DNA of 8,531 nucleotides from an uncultured Oscillospiraceae bacterium. GTDB taxonomy: Bacteria > Bacillota > Clostridia > Oscillospirales > Oscillospiraceae. A program made the position numbers and the translations under genes. Below are positions 5,889 to 8,531 of this stretch, one piece after another; position 1 is the stretch's first letter; the number at the start of each line of letters is the position of its first letter. The notes under the pieces are model-generated. The model searched no databases and was not told the DNA's origin. It saw nothing but the letters and a program-made list of their open reading frames with translations. Location of the stretch: positions 1-8,531 of the forward strand of contig CAKTOJ010000075.1 of assembly GCA_934589665.1 (NCBI GenBank). The letters are read 5' to 3'.

Positions 5889-6590
5889 ATGAGCAAAAAA
5901 GTCATTGGGATTCTCGGCGGCATGGGGCCGCTGGCCACCGCCGACCTGTTTCAGAAAATTACGCTGCACACCGTGGCTGGGAAGGATCAGGAGCATCCGC
6001 GCGTGTGTGTCGATTCCAACACCAATATTCCTGACCGAACGGAGGCCCTGCTCCACGGCGGAGAGGACCCCGTGCCGGAGATGATAAAGAGTGCAAAACG
6101 CCTTGAAAGCATCGGGGCGGATTTTCTCATCATGCCCTGCAACACGGCACACAATTACTATGAGCAGGTCAGCGAGGCGGTGACGATCCCTGTGCTGCAT
6201 ATGATCGCGCTCACGCGCGATGCGCTCAAAGCACGCGGTGTGAAGTGCGCGGGTCTGCTGGCGACCGACGGCACAGTGCAGACCGGCATCTATCAGCGGA
6301 CCTTTGAGCGCAGCGGTGTCGAGCTGCTCACGCCTGACACGGCGGCGGATCAGGCGGCGGTGATGGATATTATTTATAACGGCGTCAAGGCTGGAGACCT
6401 GGGACATGACGCATCGGCCTTCCGTGCGGCCTGCGAGCACCTTCTCGCCCGTGGGGCGGAGGTGCTGATCCTCGGCTGCACAGAGCTGCCGCCTGCGTTT
6501 GAGATTTACCGCCTTGATTATCCGAATGTGGACCCCACGCTGGAGCTGGCGCTCGGCGCGATCCGCGCGGCGGGCTGCGAAATAAAATGA
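5889..6590 (+). CDS. Aspartate/glutamate racemase family protein
   Basis: This 233-residue enzyme belongs to the cofactor-independent Asp/Glu racemase superfamily, which moves the alpha proton between two cysteine thiols. AGGAGGA at 5874-5880 sits eight bases before the ATG. The N terminus GILGGMGPLAT is the aspartate-racemase signature. Both catalytic cysteines are present: C84 in MPCNTAH and C197 in LGCTELP. Length matches aspartate racemases and the YgeA-like group, some of which act on other amino acids. The product is probably cytosolic D-aspartate or D-glutamate for wall synthesis or signalling, but the substrate cannot be fixed from sequence. The gene follows the phosphorylase gene at 39 bp and runs into a terminator that starts immediately after the stop codon, so the two likely form a bicistronic operon. 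Confidence 0.9.
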   Translation: MSKKVIGILGGMGPLATADLFQKITLHTVAGKDQEHPRVCVDSNTNIPDRTEALLHGGEDPVPEMIKSAKRLESIGADFLIMPCNTAHNYYEQVSEAVTIPVLHMIALTRDALKARGVKCAGLLATDGTVQTGIYQRTFERSGVELLTPDTAADQAAVMDIIYNGVKAGDLGHDASAFRAACEHLLARGAEVLILGCTELPPAFEIYRLDYPNVDPTLELALGAIRAAGCEIK

Positions 6591-6591
6591 A

Positions 6592-6630
6592 AAAACCGGA
6601 GCTGACAGCACTTATGTCAGCTCCGGTTTT
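6592..6630. terminator. Bidirectional terminator between racemase and regulator genes
   Basis: A perfect 16-bp stem (6592-6607 with 6615-6630) encloses the 7-base loop GCACTTA. The + strand ends the stem in TTTT and then ATTT; the minus strand reads six T after the GC part. The convergent racemase and regulator genes stop two bases to its left and seven bases to its right, so one hairpin serves both. Confidence 0.92.
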
Positions 6631-6636
6631 ATTTGC

Positions 6637-7020
6637 TTACGCCTGACCCTGCTTCGCGTTCTGCTTGGCGTGCGCGCAGATCGCCTCATAGGTCTGCTGG
6701 CTCAGGTCGTGCTCGATCTTGCAGGCGTCCTCCTCTGCGGTCTTGGCGTCTACGCCGAGGTCAATGAGAAAGGCGGTCAGCGTTCTGTGACGGTCGAGCA
6801 TCTTGGAGGCGACGGCCATGCCGCTCTCCGTGAGTGTGATGAGCCCGTCCTTATCCATGGTGATGTGGCCGCTTTCCTTGAGCCGGCGTGTGGCATAGGT
6901 GACGCTCGGCTTTGTCACGCCGAGGTGCTCGGCCACGTCGATGGAGCGGATGTAACCGTGAAGCTGCTTCATCATCAGCATGGACTCAAGATAGTCCTCC
7001 GACGCACGTAAAATTTCCAT
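6637..7020 (-). CDS. DtxR/MntR-family metal-dependent repressor, short form
   Basis: This 127-residue regulator has an N-terminal winged helix (about 1-62; recognition helix TKPSVTYATRRLKESG) and a dimerisation/metal domain (about 64-117), and lacks the SH3-like third domain of DtxR and IdeR, so it resembles MntR in size. Candidate metal ligands by alignment from memory are D9, E12, H78, C100, E103 and H104. MntR has Asp and Glu at the D9 and C100 positions, DtxR has Met and Cys; this protein combines the MntR-like Asp with the DtxR-like Cys. AAAGGAG (minus strand, 7032-7038) precedes the start at a rather long 11-12 bases. The gene is divergent from feoA, so iron is the likeliest effector, with Fe(II)-bound protein repressing feo and itself. 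Manganese sensing cannot be excluded. Confidence 0.88.
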   Translation of the reverse strand: MEILRASEDYLESMLMMKQLHGYIRSIDVAEHLGVTKPSVTYATRRLKESGHITMDKDGLITLTESGMAVASKMLDRHRTLTAFLIDLGVDAKTAEEDACKIEHDLSQQTYEAICAHAKQNAKQGQA

Positions 7021-7038
7021 CGCTTTGCACGACTCCTT

Positions 7039-7056
7039 TGATAAAAATTATTATCA
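7039..7056 (-). promoter_or_regulatory. Operator-like dyad over the regulator's own promoter
   Basis: TGATAA (7039-7044) and TTATCA (7051-7056) form a perfect inverted repeat with a 6-base spacer. It overlaps a minus-strand -10-like GATAAT (7055-7050); an alternative core is TTGCAT (minus strand) with a 17-base spacer to TAATCT. The same 6-6-6 geometry occurs twice on the feoA side. Autoregulation by the adjacent DtxR-like protein is likely. The half-site also resembles Fur boxes. Confidence 0.5.
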
Positions 7057-7111
7057 GATTAACACACCTGAACTAAAAATGCAAGCACGAAAAAATTTTC
7101 GAAAAAGGGGC

Positions 7112-7140
7112 TTGACAGGAACGGTTAGGTATGCTAAACT
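7112..7140 (+). promoter_or_regulatory. Promoter of the feo operon
   Basis: Consensus TTGACA (7112-7117), a 17-base spacer and TAAACT (7135-7140) with TGC before the -10. It is the strongest -35 in the window, fitting a promoter controlled mainly by repression. The leader to feoA is about 115 bases. Confidence 0.85.
7124..7139 (+). promoter_or_regulatory. DtxR-type operator overlapping the feo -10
   Basis: GTTAG-GTATG-CTAAAC resembles the DtxR/IdeR/MntR consensus, whose core is TTAGGTTAGCCTAA. The TTAG/CTAA arms are symmetric. Its position across the spacer end and -10 means that a bound protein would block polymerase. Confidence 0.6.
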
Positions 7141-7147
7141 TTGCGAC

Positions 7148-7165
7148 GGTTAAAGGAACTTAACC
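7148..7165 (+). promoter_or_regulatory. Second operator-like dyad at the feo transcription start
   Basis: GGTTAA (7148-7153), six bases and TTAACC (7160-7165) form a perfect inverted repeat starting at or near +1. It can be a second repressor site or, in RNA, a stabilising 5'-end hairpin. Confidence 0.5.
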
Positions 7166-7221
7166 TTTTGCGACGCTTCGCCGCAGGGGCAAAGCGATTT
7201 GACCACTCTTTTTTTCATAGT

Positions 7222-7239
7222 GGTTAGCGTCGACTAACC
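7222..7239 (+). promoter_or_regulatory. Third operator-like dyad upstream of feoA
   Basis: GGTTAG (7222-7227), six bases and CTAACC (7234-7239) form a perfect inverted repeat in the leader, 74 bp (about seven helix turns) from the second dyad. It ends 11 bases before the feoA ribosome site. It overlaps an alternative hairpin, ACCACT (7202-7207) with AGTGGT (7219-7224), so the two cannot form together in RNA. Confidence 0.5.
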
Positions 7240-7260
7240 GTTGAGATACGGAGGGATATT

Positions 7261-7473
7261 ATGATGCCGCTTGCACTTGCCAATATCGGCGAAGAGAATT
7301 TGATCCACAAGGTCGGTGGAAGCCCTGAGATGAAAAAGCATCTCGAGGATCTGGGCTTTACGGCCGGAGGGACGGTCACCGTGGTTGCGGCCATGGGAGG
7401 CAATATCATCGTTAAGATCAAGGAATCCCGCGTGGCCATCAGCGAAGAGATGGCGCGCAAGATCATGATTTGA
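7261..7473 (+). CDS. FeoA-family protein, first copy
   Basis: This 70-residue protein has the FeoA SH3-like beta-barrel pattern: an N-terminal strand, KKHLEDLGFTAGGTVTVVAAMGGNIIVKIKESRVAISEEMARKI, with the family's LxxLGF.xG..V.V signature followed by G.xxxVxxx..R.Ais...A.xI. GGAGGG (7250-7255) lies five bases before the first ATG and eight before the second (7264), so the true start may be 7264, giving 69 residues. FeoA proteins are small cytosolic partners of FeoB in Fe(II) uptake. The gene is first in the feo operon, behind the metal-responsive control region. The next gene follows after 33 bp. Confidence 0.92.
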   Translation: MMPLALANIGEENLIHKVGGSPEMKKHLEDLGFTAGGTVTVVAAMGGNIIVKIKESRVAISEEMARKIMI

Positions 7474-7506
7474 TTGCAAAAATTTGAAATAGAAGGAGAG
7501 AGGAAC

Positions 7507-7728
7507 ATGAAAACTCTGCGAGAAGTCCAGATCGGACAGACCGTCAAGGTCGTGAAGCTGCACGGCGAGGGCCCTGTCAAGCGCCGCATCATGGACATGG
7601 GCATCACCAAGGGCACTGAGGTGTTTGTCCGCAAGGTGGCTCCCCTGGGCGATCCGATGGAGGTCACCGTCCGCGGCTACGAGCTGAGCCTGCGCAAGGC
7701 CGACACCGAAATGATCGAAGTGGAATAA
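7507..7728 (+). CDS. FeoA-family protein, second copy
   Basis: A 73-residue FeoA protein. The start at 7507 is chosen because AAGGAG (7493-7498) stands eight bases before this ATG; an in-frame TTG at 7474 directly after the previous stop has no ribosome site. The signature RRIMDMGITKGTEVFVRKVAPLGDPMEVTVRGYELSLRKADTEMIEV is typical of FeoA: the RxxMDMGxxxG turn, the apolar APLGDP strand, and RGYxLSLRK near the C terminus. It is closer to the canonical form than the upstream copy, so it is likely the direct FeoB partner, while the first may be a divergent regulator. Tandem feoA genes before feoB are common in Clostridia. About 56 bp with a hairpin separate it from feoB. Confidence 0.94.
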   Translation: MKTLREVQIGQTVKVVKLHGEGPVKRRIMDMGITKGTEVFVRKVAPLGDPMEVTVRGYELSLRKADTEMIEVE

Positions 7729-7751
7729 GAAAATAAAAATTATTTGCAGAT

Positions 7752-7771
7752 CGGTTCAATCCCTTGAACCG
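7752..7771 (+). other. Hairpin between feoA and feoB
   Basis: CGGTTCAA (7752-7759) and TTGAACCG (7764-7771) form a perfect 8-bp stem with loop TCCC, ending at the feoB ribosome site AAGGAG (7773-7778). No T-run follows. It could mark an mRNA processing point or tune feoB translation relative to the feoA genes. Confidence 0.6.
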
Positions 7772-7784
7772 GAAGGAGCATTAC

Positions 7785-8531
7785 ATGGAAAAGCAGATTA
7801 AAATTGCCCTTGCGGGCAACCCCAACTGCGGTAAGACGACGCTGTTCAATGCGCTCACCGGCTCCAACCAGTTTGTTGGTAACTGGCCCGGCGTCACCGT
7901 GGAAAAGAAGGAAGGCAAGCTCAAGAAGCATGATGATGTCATCATCATGGACCTTCCCGGTATTTACTCCCTGTCCCCGTACACGCTGGAAGAGGTCGTT
8001 GCACGTAACTACCTCATCACCGAGCGCCCGGACGCCATCCTGAACATCATCGATGGTACAAACCTCGAGCGTAACCTGTACCTCACCACGCAGCTCACCG
8101 AGCTGGGTATTCCTGTGGTCATCGCCATCAACATGATGGACGTTGTTCGCAAGAACGGCGACCAGATCAACGTCCCTGAGCTCTCCCGTGAGCTGGGCTG
8201 CCAGATCATCGAGATCTCCGCGCTTAAGGGCGACGGCGTGATGGAGGCTGCCGAGGCCGCCGTCAAGGCTGCCGAGGGCGTCAAGACCGTCCCCATGCAC
8301 ACCTTCTCCGGCCCTGTTGAGCACGCCATCGCGCACATTGAGGAAGCAGTGCTTCACAACATGCCTGAGGAGCAGCAGCGCTGGTACGCCATCAAGATCT
8401 TCGAGCGCGACGACAAAGTGCTCGAGAAGCTGACCATTCCCGCTGATACGATGCAGCACATTGAGGCGGACATCAAGGCGGCGGAGGAAGAGCTGGACGA
8501 CGATGCCGAGAGCATCATCACCAACGAGCGC
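7785..8531 (+). CDS. FeoB ferrous-iron transporter, N-terminal GTPase part (cut by window end)
   Basis: The first 249 codons of FeoB, the membrane Fe(II) importer with a cytosolic G domain; the frame is open to the window edge. AAGGAG at 7773-7778 precedes the ATG. G motifs are all visible: G1 GNPNCGKT (11-18), G2 Thr in NWPGVTVEKK (T38), G3 DLPG (56-59), G4 NMMD (116-119, the FeoB form of NKxD) and G5 SALKG (145-149). The G1 loop has Cys at residue 15 where Ser or Val is frequent. After about residue 170 comes the helical guanine-dissociation-inhibitor region with many Glu and Lys residues; the membrane segments lie beyond the window. It is the last visible gene of feoA-feoA-feoB and is expected to be repressed in iron-replete cells by the divergent DtxR-like protein. 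Confidence 0.97.
   Translation, partial: MEKQIKIALAGNPNCGKTTLFNALTGSNQFVGNWPGVTVEKKEGKLKKHDDVIIMDLPGIYSLSPYTLEEVVARNYLITERPDAILNIIDGTNLERNLYLTTQLTELGIPVVIAINMMDVVRKNGDQINVPELSRELGCQIIEISALKGDGVMEAAEAAVKAAEGVKTVPMHTFSGPVEHAIAHIEEAVLHNMPEEQQRWYAIKIFERDDKVLEKLTIPADTMQHIEADIKAAEEELDDDAESIITNER

Noticed and set aside
5061..6611. 516-codon minus-strand open frame
   Set aside because: It is antisense to the phosphorylase and racemase genes, both of which have full motif sets, and runs through a terminator.
7474..7506. TTG start for the second FeoA
   Set aside because: It begins directly at the previous stop with no ribosome site; the ATG at 7507 has AAGGAG eight bases upstream and gives the normal length.
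1..8531. CRISPR array, tRNA or rRNA
   Set aside because: No regularly spaced short repeats, no cloverleaf and no rRNA-like conserved sequence were seen; the only long direct repeat is the two-copy 69-bp one.

Overview
The window looks like a chromosomal segment of a Gram-positive Clostridia member, plausibly an Oscillospiraceae/Ruminococcaceae gut anaerobe. This rests on tandem S-layer-homology (SLH) surface proteins, AGGAGG-type ribosome binding sites, a moderately high GC content and a Feo ferrous-iron operon (feoA-feoA-feoB) with a divergent DtxR-family regulator. Genus assignment is inference only.

Layout. (1) 1-317: a non-coding leader with a terminator-like hairpin and a large nested stem-loop. 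(2) 318-3172: two co-oriented genes for secreted proteins. Each has a signal peptide, its own N-terminal half and three C-terminal SLH repeats; the second also carries WG-type beta repeats. A strong terminator follows at 3241-3275. (3) 3385-5034: an inserted-looking block bounded by two 69-bp direct repeats that differ at one base. Each repeat holds a complete sigma-A-type promoter. Between them lie a small ribbon-helix-helix (RHH) protein gene, a small HNH endonuclease gene and about 530 bp of very GC-rich DNA almost devoid of adenine on the + strand. (4) 5043-6590: a uridine-phosphorylase-type enzyme, transcribed from the second promoter copy, then an aspartate/glutamate-racemase-family enzyme, ending at a bidirectional terminator. 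(5) 6637-8531: the iron module, with a short DtxR/MntR-like repressor on the minus strand and feoA, feoA and the GTPase end of feoB on the plus strand. Several 6-6-6 inverted repeats in the divergent control region resemble DtxR-family operators.

How they work together. The SLH proteins are probably anchored to cell-wall polymers. The phosphorylase and racemase probably share a transcript; their metabolic link is not obvious. The regulator probably represses itself and the Feo system when metal is replete. FeoB is the membrane GTPase that imports Fe(II), and the FeoA proteins are its small SH3-like partners.

The most unusual part is the 3385-5034 block. It has no recognisable transposase, integrase or reverse transcriptase. 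It sits so that a complete promoter remains in front of the phosphorylase gene. It also contains a recurring CCCTTGC-type motif in both orientations, including inside both promoter copies. It could be a small, non-autonomous or homing-like element that preserves the host promoter at insertion, but that is inference.
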